A stretch of DNA of 64,000 nucleotides from assembly GCF_003096635.1 (NCBI RefSeq), contig NZ_QEKV01000001.1, forward strand, positions 133,534 through 197,533, read 5' to 3'. A program made the position numbers and the translations under genes. The DNA comes from Ezakiella coagulans (GTDB lineage Bacteria; Bacillota; Clostridia; Tissierellales; Peptoniphilaceae). This document shows, one piece after another, positions 8,849 through 17,565 of this stretch (position 1 is the stretch's first letter; each line of letters opens with the position of its first letter). Under the pieces are notes generated by a model. The model ran no database searches, had not been told where the DNA came from, and worked only from the letters and a program-made list of their open reading frames with translations.

Positions 8849-8906
8849 TATACGGATAGAGGGTAGATTTTTCTACTATTTTAATTTGGTTTCAAGAGAG
8901 GATTTT

Positions 8907-9554
8907 ATGAAGGTTTTGGTTTTGGATTCCGGCAAGGGCGGAAAGGTTGTATATAAGTATTTGGAGAGTATGTCTCCGGGTATTGATTTGATTTATACAT
9001 CCGACGAAAAGAATATGCCATACGGCGAGAGGTCGAAAGGCGAGATTGTGAAGCTCACAAAGAAGATGGTTCGTCCGTTCAAAGGCGAGTTCGCAGTTCT
9101 TGCACCGGCGTGCAACACCATAAGCACAGCTCTCATTGAGACGGGAAATTTAAGGCGAAATATTGTGGATATTATAACGCCGACCGTTCAAGTTTTGCGA
9201 AGACAAAATTTGCGACATTTGGGAGTTATTTCCACATCATTTACGCATAATTCAGGAATTTATTCGAGGATGCTCGGAGCGATTTCCTTGCCTTCAAGAA
9301 ATCTTGCAAGGCTTATAGAAGAAGATGATTTAGACGGTGTGAGAAAGGAACTTGAGGTCCTTATTCCGCCGCTTATAAAAAGAAGAGTCACAAGACTTAT
9401 TTTGGGATGTACCCACTATGAGCTTATAGACTATATTATCAGGGATATGTATCCGCATTTGGAGCTTTTGTATCCCGGAAAGTATCAAGCAGAGGCGGTT
9501 TTGAGACGCCTCGACAGATTAAAAGGAGCAGGACATGGATTTAAAAGAAAATGA
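8907..9554 (+). CDS. murI: Glutamate racemase-like protein (Asp/Glu racemase family)
   Basis: The 215-residue cytoplasmic protein interconverts L- and D-glutamate for peptidoglycan, if it is a true MurI. Both catalytic cysteine motifs are present: ACNTIS near residue 71 and LGCTHYEL near residue 172. The N-terminal DSGKGGKVV and YGERS motifs also match the family. At 215 residues it is shorter than the usual 260 or so, but no core motif is missing. The ATG at 8907 has an AGAGAGG ribosome site. The reading frame is open back to 8766, but that stretch contains the promoter and reads as an unrelated hydrophobic peptide. The 3' end overlaps the fused ECF ATPase gene by 20 nt. Confidence 0.82.
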   Translation: MKVLVLDSGKGGKVVYKYLESMSPGIDLIYTSDEKNMPYGERSKGEIVKLTKKMVRPFKGEFAVLAPACNTISTALIETGNLRRNIVDIITPTVQVLRRQNLRHLGVISTSFTHNSGIYSRMLGAISLPSRNLARLIEEDDLDGVRKELEVLIPPLIKRRVTRLILGCTHYELIDYIIRDMYPHLELLYPGKYQAEAVLRRLDRLKGAGHGFKRK

Positions 9555-11316
9555 TCCTATAATCGAGCTGAAAAATGTCAGTTTCAGTTATACTTCAAAT
9601 ATAACGGGCGAGTCTTTGCTTGCGATTGACGATGTTTCTATGAATGTAAAGAAGGGCGAGTTCGTTGCGGTTTTGGGTGCAAACGGCTCGGGGAAAAGCA
9701 CACTTTGCAAACTTATAAACGCTCAGCTTATGCCTAAGAAAGGTGATGTGACCGTTTACGGCATGAACACCAAGGAAGAGGAGAAGATTTGGGACATAAG
9801 AAAAAATTGCGGTATGGTTTTTCAAAATCCGGACAACCAAATTGTTGCGACTATTGTTGAAGAGGATGTCGCTTTCGGTCCGGAAAATTTGGGTGTGCCG
9901 CCGGCTGAAATAAGAAAGAGGGTTGACGAGAGTTTAAAGATTGTCGATATGCTCGACTACAAAGACCACAGCCCGAATCTTTTGAGCGGTGGACAAAAAC
10001 AGCGTGTCGCAATTGCGGGAATTTTGGCAATCAATCCGGACATTATTCTTTTTGACGAGCCGACGGCGATGCTCGACCCGTCCGGACGAAAAGATGTTTT
10101 GGACACAATTTTAAGGCTCAACAGAGAGCAAAACAAGACTATTCTTCTCATCACGCACTACATGGAAGAGGCGATAAACGCCGACCGTGTGGTTGTTTTT
10201 GAGCAAGGGAAAATCGTTCGGGACGAAACTCCGCAGGAGATTTTTAAGGACCCGAATGAAATAAGAAAATATGGACTGGACAGTCCGTTCGTTCCGGAGA
10301 TGGAATATCTTTTGGGAGACAAAAAGACGGGCTGCACGAGTTTTGAACTAAAAGATTATGCGGACTGTGTGCTTAAAAAAATAAAGGAAAACGGCAAAGC
10401 GAAGTTCGACGAAAATTCATACAACGAATTCAGGGATGAGGTTGTTTCTGAGAGCTCTGAATTTGACGCGAACGCGGAAATTGCTCTGAAAAATATGTCG
10501 CACGTCTACAGCCAAGGCACGCCTTTTGAAAAGACTGCTGTCGGCGATGTAACGCTAAGCATAAAGCAGGGCGAATTTGTCGGGGTAATCGGACACACGG
10601 GCTCCGGAAAGTCGACTCTAATTCAACACTTCAACGCACTTTTGTTTCCGACGTCGGGCGAGGTGCACGTTGAGGGCGAGAAGATTTCGAAGGATATGCG
10701 ACTCATCGGTTTGAGACAAAGGGTCGGAATGGTTTTTCAATATCCGGAGCATCAACTTTTTGAGGAGACTTGCGCAAAGGACATTGCGTACGGTCCGAAA
10801 AATTTGGGACTCGGCGAAGAGGAAATAGATAAGCGAGTGAAGGATGCGATTGAAGATGTCGGACTCGATTATGAGTGGGTGAAGGACCGCTCGCCGTTTG
10901 AACTTTCGGGCGGACAAAAAAGACGTGTTGCAATTGCGGGCGTGCTTGCGATGAAACCGAACACTCTTATTTTGGACGAACCGACTGCGGGACTCGACCC
11001 GAGAGGACGTGACGAGATTATTGAAGAGATTCGCTCGATTCAAAAGAAAAACAATCTTACAATTGTCTATGTAACGCACTCGATGGAAGACATCGCAAGA
11101 ATTGCGGACAGAATTCTCGTCATGGAAAAAGGCGAGCTCAAATATTTTGACAAACCGGAGAAAATTTTTAAACGCGAAGAAGAACTTGAACACATCGGGC
11201 TTGACGTTCCGTATGTTGTGGATTTTATGAACATGCTCAGAAAAAAAGGTGTGGTCCTTCAACAAGCACTCACGCCTGAAGATGCGGCAAAGGAAATAGG
11301 AGGGCTTTTAAAATGA
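9535..11316 (+). CDS. ecfA: Fused ECF transporter energy-coupling ATPase (EcfA1-EcfA2 in one chain)
   Basis: The protein (593 residues) contains two complete ABC ATPase domains. The first has Walker [10 protein letters not shown] at about 48-56, the QNPDNQIV stretch typical of EcfA1, LSGGQKQR and [10 protein letters not shown]. The second has Walker [10 protein letters not shown] at about 353-361, [10 protein letters not shown] typical of EcfA2, LSGGQKRR and [12 protein letters not shown] charged linker of roughly 60 residues joins them. ECF modules normally use two separate ATPase genes in this same order before ecfT. Here no stop or restart is visible, so the pair is a single polypeptide. 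It powers uptake of vitamins or metals via interchangeable S components encoded elsewhere. ATG 9535 has AAAGGAG at 9522-9528. Confidence 0.93.
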   Translation: MDLKENDPIIELKNVSFSYTSNITGESLLAIDDVSMNVKKGEFVAVLGANGSGKSTLCKLINAQLMPKKGDVTVYGMNTKEEEKIWDIRKNCGMVFQNPDNQIVATIVEEDVAFGPENLGVPPAEIRKRVDESLKIVDMLDYKDHSPNLLSGGQKQRVAIAGILAINPDIILFDEPTAMLDPSGRKDVLDTILRLNREQNKTILLITHYMEEAINADRVVVFEQGKIVRDETPQEIFKDPNEIRKYGLDSPFVPEMEYLLGDKKTGCTSFELKDYADCVLKKIKENGKAKFDENSYNEFRDEVVSESSEFDANAEIALKNMSHVYSQGTPFEKTAVGDVTLSIKQGEFVGVIGHTGSGKSTLIQHFNALLFPTSGEVHVEGEKISKDMRLIGLRQRVGMVFQYPEHQLFEETCAKDIAYGPKNLGLGEEEIDKRVKDAIEDVGLDYEWVKDRSPFELSGGQKRRVAIAGVLAMKPNTLILDEPTAGLDPRGRDEIIEEIRSIQKKNNLTIVYVTHSMEDIARIADRILVMEKGELKYFDKPEKIFKREEELEHIGLDVPYVVDFMNMLRKKGVVLQQALTPEDAAKEIGGLLK

Positions 11317-12122
11317 TGAAAGATATCACAATCGGCCAATATTTCCCGGGCGATTCATTTGTTCACAAGCTTGACCCGCGAACAAAAATAATTCTCACAT
11401 TCACATATATTTTTATACTGTTTTTTGTAAAGACATTCACGGCGTATGCATTTGCATTTTTATATCTTTATGCCGTGACGAAAATTGCAAAAATTCCGTT
11501 TAAAATGCTCTTTAAAGGGATAAAGAGTTTAATATTTATTTTATTTTTGACTGTCGGACTTAATATATTTATGGTTAAGGGCGAAACGCTTTTTCAAATC
11601 GGACCTCTCACAGCCACAAAAGAAGGTGTGAGATACGCATTTTTTATGGCGATAAGACTTGTTTTGATGGTTATGGGCTCGGGCATTATGACGCTCACAA
11701 CTTCGCCGATAAGACTCACAGACGGAATAGAAAAGATTTTGAATCCTTTGAGAAAAATCGGAGTGCCGAGCCACGAAATAGCGATGATGATGACGATTGC
11801 TTTGAGATTTATCCCGACGCTTATGGACGAAACGGACAAAATCATGAAAGCACAAAAGGCGAGAGGTGCAAATTTTGAAGAGGGAAATCTTTTCAAACGT
11901 GCGAAAGCACTTGTGCCGATTTTAATTCCGCTCTTTATCAACAGCTTCAGACGTGCAGACGAACTTGCAAATGCGATGGAAGCAAGACTTTATAGAGGCG
12001 GCGAAGGCAGAACGAAACTAAAAGAACTCAAATACGAGTCGAGAGACTTTGTTGCGTATGCGATTGTTTTGAGCTATTTCGCATTTATGATTCTTTTGAA
12101 TTTCATACCTTTTGTAAAATAA
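11313..12122 (+). CDS. ecfT: ECF transporter transmembrane coupling protein EcfT
   Basis: The 269-residue membrane protein begins with the [18 protein letters not shown] motif of EcfT and has four to six hydrophobic segments. The cytoplasmic coupling helices carry the two Ala-Arg-Gly-type motifs: [11 protein letters not shown] near residue 187 and [10 protein letters not shown] near residue 227. These grip the two ATPase domains and transmit ATP hydrolysis to the substrate-binding S component. The ATG overlaps the ecfA stop (ATGA at 11313-11316), so the two products are translationally coupled. A second ATG lies one codon later. Length is normal. No S component gene is in the window, so the transported substrate cannot be assigned. 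Confidence 0.93.
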   Translation: MMKDITIGQYFPGDSFVHKLDPRTKIILTFTYIFILFFVKTFTAYAFAFLYLYAVTKIAKIPFKMLFKGIKSLIFILFLTVGLNIFMVKGETLFQIGPLTATKEGVRYAFFMAIRLVLMVMGSGIMTLTTSPIRLTDGIEKILNPLRKIGVPSHEIAMMMTIALRFIPTLMDETDKIMKAQKARGANFEEGNLFKRAKALVPILIPLFINSFRRADELANAMEARLYRGGEGRTKLKELKYESRDFVAYAIVLSYFAFMILLNFIPFVK

Positions 12123-12123
12123 G

Positions 12124-12879
12124 ATGAAAAATATTTGTTTGATTATAAGTTATGACGGTACGGATTACAGCGGATGGCAAAAACAGCAAAATGCACTTGC
12201 AATCCAGGAAGTGATTGAAAATGCACTCTCGGAGGTGACGGGCGAGGAAATTGTTTTGAAAGCGGCGGGAAGAACCGACGCAGGAGTTCACGCTCTTGCA
12301 CAGGTTGCGAATTTCAAAACAAATTCCACAATTCCGCCGGAAAAATTTTTATATCCGTTGAACAACATTTTGCCGGGGGACATAAGAATCGAAAAATCTT
12401 TTGAGGTGACGGACGATTTCAGTGCGAGATTTTCCGCACTGTTGAAACACTACAGATACTCGGTTTATGTGGGTGAAGTGCTTCCCGCAACGATGAAAAG
12501 ATTTTTCTCGCTCTACTCATACGACATCGACATGGATAAAATTTCCGATGCGGCGAAAGTTCTTGTGGGAACGCACGACTTCAAAGCGTTCGAAGGACCA
12601 TATGCGCAGATGCCGACGTCTGTGAGAAATGTGACGGATATAATTATAAAATACGAAAACAACATTCTCACATTCGACATCTACGGCGAGGCATTTTTGA
12701 AGAACATGGTTAGAATAATGGTCGGAACAATTTTGAAAGCGAACGAAGGGCGAATAACGCCGACGGAAATCGAAGAACTTTTTGAATCGAAAGACCGAAC
12801 GAAAGCGGGGGTCACAATGCCACCCGAAGGTCTCACCATGGTCGAGATAAAATACGATTGGGAAAAATTTAGAATTTAG
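12124..12879 (+). CDS. truA: tRNA pseudouridine(38-40) synthase TruA
   Basis: The 251-residue enzyme isomerises uridines 38-40 in the tRNA anticodon stem. The catalytic aspartate lies in AGRTDAGVHA (about residue 52). The N-terminal SYDGTDYSGWQKQ and the late FLKNMVRIMVG motifs are characteristic of TruA. It starts one base after the ecfT stop. The ecfA-ecfT-truA order is conserved in many Firmicutes. A terminator starts 5 bp after the stop codon. Length and motifs are normal. Confidence 0.95.
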   Translation: MKNICLIISYDGTDYSGWQKQQNALAIQEVIENALSEVTGEEIVLKAAGRTDAGVHALAQVANFKTNSTIPPEKFLYPLNNILPGDIRIEKSFEVTDDFSARFSALLKHYRYSVYVGEVLPATMKRFFSLYSYDIDMDKISDAAKVLVGTHDFKAFEGPYAQMPTSVRNVTDIIIKYENNILTFDIYGEAFLKNMVRIMVGTILKANEGRITPTEIEELFESKDRTKAGVTMPPEGLTMVEIKYDWEKFRI

Positions 12880-12949
12880 ATTGGACACTCTTGCTTTTGC
12901 AAGGGTGTTTTTGTTTCTGCTGATTGATAACGCTTCGATTTTTTGGTAT
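12874..12949 (+). repeat. Duplicated terminator-plus-promoter block, copy 1
   Basis: This 76 bp block is repeated at 14813-14888 with four base differences and no gaps. It contains a terminator hairpin and a sigma-A-type promoter. The two copies directly flank the ABC transporter gene at 13214-14773. Confidence 0.9.
12885..12916 (+). terminator. Rho-independent terminator after truA
   Basis: ACACTCTTGC (12885-12894), loop TTTT, GCAAGGGTGT (12899-12908): a 10 bp stem with one G-T pair, followed by a T-rich tail. Confidence 0.88.
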
Positions 12950-12952
12950 TAT
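12924..12952 (+). promoter_or_regulatory. Predicted promoter of the first ABC exporter
   Basis: TTGATA (12924-12929), 17 bp, TATTAT (12947-12952). It lies about 260 bp upstream of the ABC gene at 13214. The long leader contains an 18 bp perfect palindrome. The other half of the leader (13058-13203) is AT rich without a visible gene. Confidence 0.55.
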
Positions 12953-13039
12953 AAAAATAGTAATTAACAAAACTTTAGGAACTTGTAAATAATAAATGTT
13001 TATCATTCGATATGTTTAGAAATAAAACCGGAATTCAAA

Positions 13040-13057
13040 CCCATCGAATTCGATGGG
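13040..13057. promoter_or_regulatory. 18 bp perfect palindrome in the leader of the ABC gene
   Basis: CCCATCGAA directly abuts its exact reverse complement TTCGATGGG. A gapless perfect palindrome between a promoter and the gene it serves is a plausible operator for a dimeric repressor. It would form only a tight hairpin in RNA, without a T tract. No regulator gene is adjacent. Confidence 0.4.
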
Positions 13058-13213
13058 GAAAACTGACAAAAATAACAAAAAAATGTCATAGATTTATTTG
13101 TAAAGTTGGCAAGAAATATAGAAATTTTACAAATGATTTTTGAGACCAAGCGAGAATAATATCTATAGATTTGATAAGAATATTCTAAATGTCAATAAAT
13201 TCATGGGGGAATT

Positions 13214-14773
13214 ATGATAAGAGATAAATATAAGGAGAACTTTTCTAAAATTTTATTATTATTTTTAACAGGGATAATTGTAGGAAGTTTAAGTATAATT
13301 CCTATGCTATTTATTCAAAAGGTGATAGACTATTTAACCTTAGGGAATCGCATTGAATTTATAAAATATATAATATTTTATTCACTTGTATATATTTTGG
13401 TAAATATATTTAGGATAGCTCTCGTAAACTTCGGCTCAAAATTTGAACTGAATTTAAATCGAGACATAAGAAATGAGATTGTTGAAAGTATTCTTAATAC
13501 AAAGATGGAACAGCTGGAAAGAGCTGGACGAAGCAATGTTTTTAATGTTATAATTGACGACTTAAAATCGATTGATGATAAATTAATACCTTTGGTTTTT
13601 GATTTAGGTTTTTCTATCTCAAGTTTTGTGATTGGGTCAATAATTATAATAAAGTACGACTATATTATGTTATTTGCTATGATTGCCATATCTGTTGCGT
13701 CAACAATTGTAATTCAAAAGATTTTAAAAAGTTCAGAAATAGCATCTGCAAACAGTCAAATTCAAAGGCTGAATGTTATAAATAAATTTTTTGACATTAT
13801 TGTGGGCGCAAGGGATATTAAACTGTTTAATAAAGAAAAGATTTTTTTAAATGAATTTTACAAAGAGAATCAGACGCTGAATAAGCTCGATAAAAAAATA
13901 ATAAATATTAAAAATGTTTCTCAAGCACTTGTAAGTTTATTGTTTAATCTTATTATGGCTATTTTAATTTTTATTGGAGGAATGCGTGTTAGTCAAGGCA
14001 ACTTGTCAGTCGGAGCATTGATAGCAATCATATTGTATGCCTCAATGATTACCGATCCGATATTTAATATCATAGAAAATCAAAAAGAAATATCAGCTTT
14101 CAAAAATTCTGTTAAAAGGATAGATGATACTTTTAAAAGAATAGAGAAAGAATGTGTAAATTTAATCGAAAATTTTAACACTATTGAATTTAAAGATGTT
14201 TCGCTAAATTATGGAGATAACCACGTTTTAACAGATTTTAATTTAGCCATAAATAAAGGTGATAAATTAAAAATAAATGGAAGAACAGGTTCAGGCAAGT
14301 CAAGTATTGCAAAATTAATCACTAATATGTATAAGCCGACTTCGGGTAATATATATGTTGATGGAAAAGAAAATCAGACGGTTTCATTATCAGCGGTTTT
14401 TCAAGAAAATAAATTATTTAACATGTCAATAATCGAAAACATCACATTTAAATCTACGGTTAATGATAAGAAATTGAATGAAATCATTAAAATATGTAGG
14501 TTGGATGAAGTTCTTGAAAAGTATTCAATAAAGAATATCGGGTTCGACAGCAGCACCTTATCAGGTGGAGAGAAAACAAGAGTGTTGTTAGCGAGAGCAT
14601 TATACAAAGATTGCGAACTATACATTTTTGATGAAATTAGCACAGGGCTTGATGAAAAACTTTTTTATAAAATTTTTGATGACACTATGAAATATTTAGA
14701 AGCAAAAACAGTCATTACCATTGATCACAAATATATTGACGAAAAATATTTTTCGAAAAATATTTCTATATAA
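13214..14773 (+). CDS. ABC exporter, fused permease-ATPase (half transporter), probable insertion
   Basis: The 519-residue protein has about six membrane helices in the first 300 residues and a C-terminal ATPase with Walker A NGRTGSGKSS (near 356-365), signature LSGGEKTR and Walker B LYIFDEIS. The third residue after the Walker B Asp-Glu is Ser, and the switch His sits in VITIDHKYID. Half transporters of this type export peptides, lipids or drugs as dimers. The ATG at 13214 has GGGGGA upstream. The gene is clearly more AT rich than its neighbours and is flanked by 76 bp direct repeats, both signs of acquisition. It may pair with the next ABC gene as a heterodimer, but the two are only distantly similar and have separate promoters. 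The substrate is unknown. Confidence 0.85.
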   Translation: MIRDKYKENFSKILLLFLTGIIVGSLSIIPMLFIQKVIDYLTLGNRIEFIKYIIFYSLVYILVNIFRIALVNFGSKFELNLNRDIRNEIVESILNTKMEQLERAGRSNVFNVIIDDLKSIDDKLIPLVFDLGFSISSFVIGSIIIIKYDYIMLFAMIAISVASTIVIQKILKSSEIASANSQIQRLNVINKFFDIIVGARDIKLFNKEKIFLNEFYKENQTLNKLDKKIINIKNVSQALVSLLFNLIMAILIFIGGMRVSQGNLSVGALIAIILYASMITDPIFNIIENQKEISAFKNSVKRIDDTFKRIEKECVNLIENFNTIEFKDVSLNYGDNHVLTDFNLAINKGDKLKINGRTGSGKSSIAKLITNMYKPTSGNIYVDGKENQTVSLSAVFQENKLFNMSIIENITFKSTVNDKKLNEIIKICRLDEVLEKYSIKNIGFDSSTLSGGEKTRVLLARALYKDCELYIFDEISTGLDEKLFYKIFDDTMKYLEAKTVITIDHKYIDEKYFSKNISI

Positions 14774-14812
14774 ATCTAAAAATGTTTTGGTATTAAATCT
14801 ATAAGGTTATGT

Positions 14813-14888
14813 ATTTAGATTTGACACTCTTGCTTTTGCAAGGGTGTTTTTGTTTTCGGTGATTGATAACGCTTCGATTTTTTGGTAT
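14813..14888 (+). repeat. Duplicated terminator-plus-promoter block, copy 2
   Basis: Same block as 12874-12949. Its terminator is at 14824-14847, with ACACTCTTGC and GCAAGGGTGT arms and a T tail to about 14854. It serves the preceding ABC gene. Confidence 0.9.
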
Positions 14889-14891
14889 GAT
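14863..14891 (+). promoter_or_regulatory. Predicted promoter of the second ABC exporter
   Basis: TTGATA (14863-14868), 17 bp, TATGAT (14886-14891). It ends only 15 bp before the ATG at 14907, so the leader must be very short. Confidence 0.6.
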
Positions 14892-14906
14892 GATATAGAG
14901 GCGACT

Positions 14907-16481
14907 ATGGAAAATATTAGAAGATATCTTTATCAAAACAAAATAAAAACTCTGATTGTTTTTCTCTTGCAAATTTTGATGTGGGGAATGCAGGTCATTG
15001 TGCAATTTTTTGCTATAAAAACATTTGACGGTGCAATCAGACTCGACATTCATCACTTTTTGAAGTGGATTTCGATTTCGTTTGCAGGATGGCTCGCATA
15101 TTATTTAATTTGTATGCTTGAGTCTTATTTTCGTGCAATGGCGGTAAAGTCCATGAACAATGATCTTCGAAAGCATTTTTACGAGACAATTTACAACGGA
15201 GATATAAAAAATTTCGGCGGAGAAAAAAGAGCGGAATATATTTCTTACATAACAAAAAATGTCGATGAAATTTCAACTCTCGCATGGGAAAGCGTTTTTA
15301 ATCTGGTCGGAAGAGTTGCACAGATAGTTTGGAGCGTTGCGGCGCTTCTCTATCTCGACTTTTATCTGTTTTTATTCGCCGTTTTTTCAACTCTTATAAT
15401 GTGGTTTATGCCTAAAATTTTTGAAAAGCGTATCGAAAAAATCGGAGAGGACAATTTAAAAGCACAAGCGGAGGCGATGAAGAAATTTAAAGATTTGATT
15501 TACGGCGTGCACATTCTAAAAATTCTGTCCGCAAAAAATTGGTATTTAAAAAGAGGAATGGACGCGAGCGAAATAAGCGAAGAGGCGAAGTCGAGAAAAA
15601 ATTATATGACGGAGATTTTGGAATGCACGATGGGAATCGTGAGTGTTTTAATGCAAATTTTGGCGGAAGTCATCGTAGTTGTTCTTGCGTTTTACGGGCG
15701 AATCGGAGTTGCGGTGCTTGCAGGTGCGGCAAATCTCATAGGTGGAGTCACAAACGGACTTTCAAATCTCACAAATGCAAAAATGATGATAATGCAGTCG
15801 AAGCCGTATTTTGAAATTCTAAAATCAACCGATGTTGAAAAAGTGTGCGTTGGGTCGTTTAACGAAACGCTTACGCTCAAAAATATTTCGTACAGCTACG
15901 ACGACAAACAGATTCTCGAAAGTTTGAATATGAAATTTAAAAAGAACGGCAAATATGCAATTGTCGGAAAGTCGGGACGCGGAAAATCGACAATTTTAAA
16001 GATTATTATGGGAATTATAAAGGATTACAAGGGCGAGGTTCTCTACGACGGAAGAGTTCGCGAGAAAGCACTCGACACAAGTATGTCCTATATTTCGCAA
16101 GATGTGTATCTTTTTAATGCCTCGATAAAGGAGAATATTGTTTTGGGCGGGGAGTTTTCAGGTACGGATATAAGCGATGCACTTTTTAAAAGTTCGCTTC
16201 AAACGGACATCGAAAACTTTAAAGACGGAATCGACACGATTGTCGGAGAAAATGGTGCGAATATTTCCGGAGGGGAAAAACAAAGAATCGCAATTGCAAG
16301 AAGTCTGATAAACGGCAAAGACACGATTTTGATTGACGAGGGCACGAGTGCACTCGACCGGGAAAACAGAGCGGCGATTGAAGAGAATTTACTTAAAAGT
16401 GAGAATCTCACAATTATTATGGTGAGCCACAATTTGGATGAGAACACGAGAAAGCTTTTCGATGCCATTTATGAAATTTAG
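14907..16481 (+). CDS. ABC exporter, fused permease-ATPase (half transporter)
   Basis: The 524-residue protein has an N-terminal six-helix exporter domain (residues about 1-300) and a C-terminal ATPase with Walker A VGKSGRGKST, signature ISGGEKQR, Walker B TILIDEGTSAL and switch MVSHN. The open frame extends back to 14844, but that extension reads through the terminator tail and promoter. ATG 14907, preceded by AGAGG, is the real start. Base composition is like the surrounding chromosome, unlike the ABC gene before it. It is followed by no obvious terminator. Family members export peptides, drugs or lipids. The substrate cannot be told. Confidence 0.87.
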   Translation: MENIRRYLYQNKIKTLIVFLLQILMWGMQVIVQFFAIKTFDGAIRLDIHHFLKWISISFAGWLAYYLICMLESYFRAMAVKSMNNDLRKHFYETIYNGDIKNFGGEKRAEYISYITKNVDEISTLAWESVFNLVGRVAQIVWSVAALLYLDFYLFLFAVFSTLIMWFMPKIFEKRIEKIGEDNLKAQAEAMKKFKDLIYGVHILKILSAKNWYLKRGMDASEISEEAKSRKNYMTEILECTMGIVSVLMQILAEVIVVVLAFYGRIGVAVLAGAANLIGGVTNGLSNLTNAKMMIMQSKPYFEILKSTDVEKVCVGSFNETLTLKNISYSYDDKQILESLNMKFKKNGKYAIVGKSGRGKSTILKIIMGIIKDYKGEVLYDGRVREKALDTSMSYISQDVYLFNASIKENIVLGGEFSGTDISDALFKSSLQTDIENFKDGIDTIVGENGANISGGEKQRIAIARSLINGKDTILIDEGTSALDRENRAAIEENLLKSENLTIIMVSHNLDENTRKLFDAIYEI

Positions 16482-16586
16482 TGGAGAGGGAGACTTTAAT
16501 TATATAAATAACTTTTGAAAAGTCATAAAATGTGGTAGAATAAATATATTACGTTTTTAATCAATAAAAATGAAAGCGGAGGTTTT

Positions 16587-17171
16587 ATGAAAAAATATTC
16601 AAAGGGCAACTTTTTCGAATACAACACATTGAAGGGGCGACTTATTTTTGCTCTGGTTTTCGGTGCACTCATCGCAATCGACATCGCAATCATAGACACA
16701 AAAGCACTGCACAGCCTTCATCTTAACTACAGAACCGCACAGGTTGATAAATACATCGATTTAATGAGCATATTTGTGTTTGTAAACGGTGTACTTTTTA
16801 TGTTTTACAGCAGCATGGGTGTGTACGATGCGATTACATTTATGACCTCGGAGAAAGTTTACGCTCCTAGAATATTTTTCTTTATTATAGTGGTGCTTGG
16901 AATTTTTCAGGCATTTATGGGAATCGACACAGTGATGCGACTCTTTGAAATGAACGCACTCATTGTAAATAGAGACGCAAACACATACAAAGGCGTTTAT
17001 CTTTTCGGTGCGGCGGTAAAATGCTTAATCTGCAGTCTTTTTATGTATGCGATTCGAATGATTTCGGAATTCAGGATGCGAAAAAGTAATGAGAAAATGT
17101 TTCGGGAAAATCACGAGCTGAGACATAGAAAAAAACAACTCGAAGATTTTTTGAATGAGAGTGAGAAGTAG
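16587..17171 (+). CDS. Unrecognised four-helix membrane protein with C-terminal coiled coil
   Basis: I do not recognise this 194-residue protein. It has four hydrophobic segments (about residues 17-37, 57-80, 92-112 and 137-157) and a strongly charged C-terminal tail (from about 160, rich in R, K and E) that looks like a short helix or coiled coil. There is no signal peptide and no catalytic motif. The ATG at 16587 has GGAGG upstream. A weak promoter candidate (TTGAAA 16515-16520 and TAGAAT 16536-16541, spacing 15) precedes it. The gene stands alone between an ABC exporter and the cobalamin riboswitch. The 135 bp after it are AT rich with no clear terminator. Confidence 0.75.
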   Translation: MKKYSKGNFFEYNTLKGRLIFALVFGALIAIDIAIIDTKALHSLHLNYRTAQVDKYIDLMSIFVFVNGVLFMFYSSMGVYDAITFMTSEKVYAPRIFFFIIVVLGIFQAFMGIDTVMRLFEMNALIVNRDANTYKGVYLFGAAVKCLICSLFMYAIRMISEFRMRKSNEKMFRENHELRHRKKQLEDFLNESEK

Positions 17172-17268
17172 TTTTTATTTTGTTTTAAAATACAATTTTT
17201 CGTTCTCAATTTTAAAATAATAAAATTTAATAATTACCGGAAATTTATGTTTTTGAGCGACTATAAAT

Positions 17269-17297
17269 TTGAAAAATTATATGATTAATGATATAAT
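17269..17297 (+). promoter_or_regulatory. Predicted promoter of the cobalamin operon
   Basis: TTGAAA (17269-17274), 17 bp, TATAAT (17292-17297) with an extended TG at 17289-17290. Transcription would start near 17304, immediately before the riboswitch. Confidence 0.75.
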
Positions 17298-17309
17298 TTT
17301 ATGTAGATA

Positions 17310-17435
17310 GATTAAGGGAATACGGTTAAAAACCGAACAGCAACCTCTACTGTATGCCGGAGTATATGCCATTTGCCACTTAACGGGAAGGCGGTATATA
17401 TTTTGATGGCGAGTCAGGATACCTTCAGTTGTACT
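17310..17435 (+). ncRNA. Cobalamin riboswitch (AdoCbl family aptamer)
   Basis: The conserved landmarks occur in order: AGGGAA, an ACGGTT...AACCGA paired element, CAGCAACCTCTACTGTA in place of the usual GC-rich core, GCCACT, GGGAAGGC, GATGGCGAG, and the B12 box GAGTCAGGATACC (about 17420-17432). Riboswitches of this family bind cobalamins and turn off B12 synthesis or uptake genes. It directly precedes the cbi operon, so the operon is almost certainly repressed by its end product. Confidence 0.93.
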
Positions 17436-17496
17436 TTTGGGATTGGGAAGTATGCTGTTTTATGTTGTTCCTTTAAAATAAATTTTTGGAGGATGT

Positions 17497-17550
17497 ATGG
17501 GTAAGTTTTTAAGATTTTAATTCGAATCTTGATTAACTTGCCCATTTTTA
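17497..17550 (+). terminator. Riboswitch expression-platform terminator
   Basis: ATGGGTAAGTT (17497-17507) pairs with AACTTGCCCAT (17535-17545) with one wobble. An inner AAGATT/AATCTT stem lies inside, and TTTT follows. The left arm also reads as a 7-codon reading frame (17497-17520) behind GGAGG (17488-17492), but the pairing explains the sequence better. Cobalamin binding upstream would be expected to favour this hairpin and stop transcription before cbiP. Confidence 0.75.
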
Positions 17551-17565
17551 AATTGGAGGTTTATT

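Noticed and set aside
8766-8906. Upstream extension of the racemase gene as a signal or membrane segment
   Set aside because: The extension lies over a terminator hairpin and a good extended -10 promoter. The family start and ribosome site are at 8907.
10618-11265. 215-codon reading frame antisense to the fused ECF ATPase
   Set aside because: It has a Cys/His/Asn/Phe-rich composition typical of an antisense shadow, no ribosome site, and lies wholly inside a well-supported gene.
12884-14890. Classical IS element between the duplicated blocks
   Set aside because: The only gene is an ABC transporter; no transposase, terminal inverted repeats or short target duplication are visible.
14844-14906. 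N-terminal extension of the second ABC exporter
   Set aside because: It is encoded by the duplicated terminator tail and promoter. ATG 14907 has a ribosome site.
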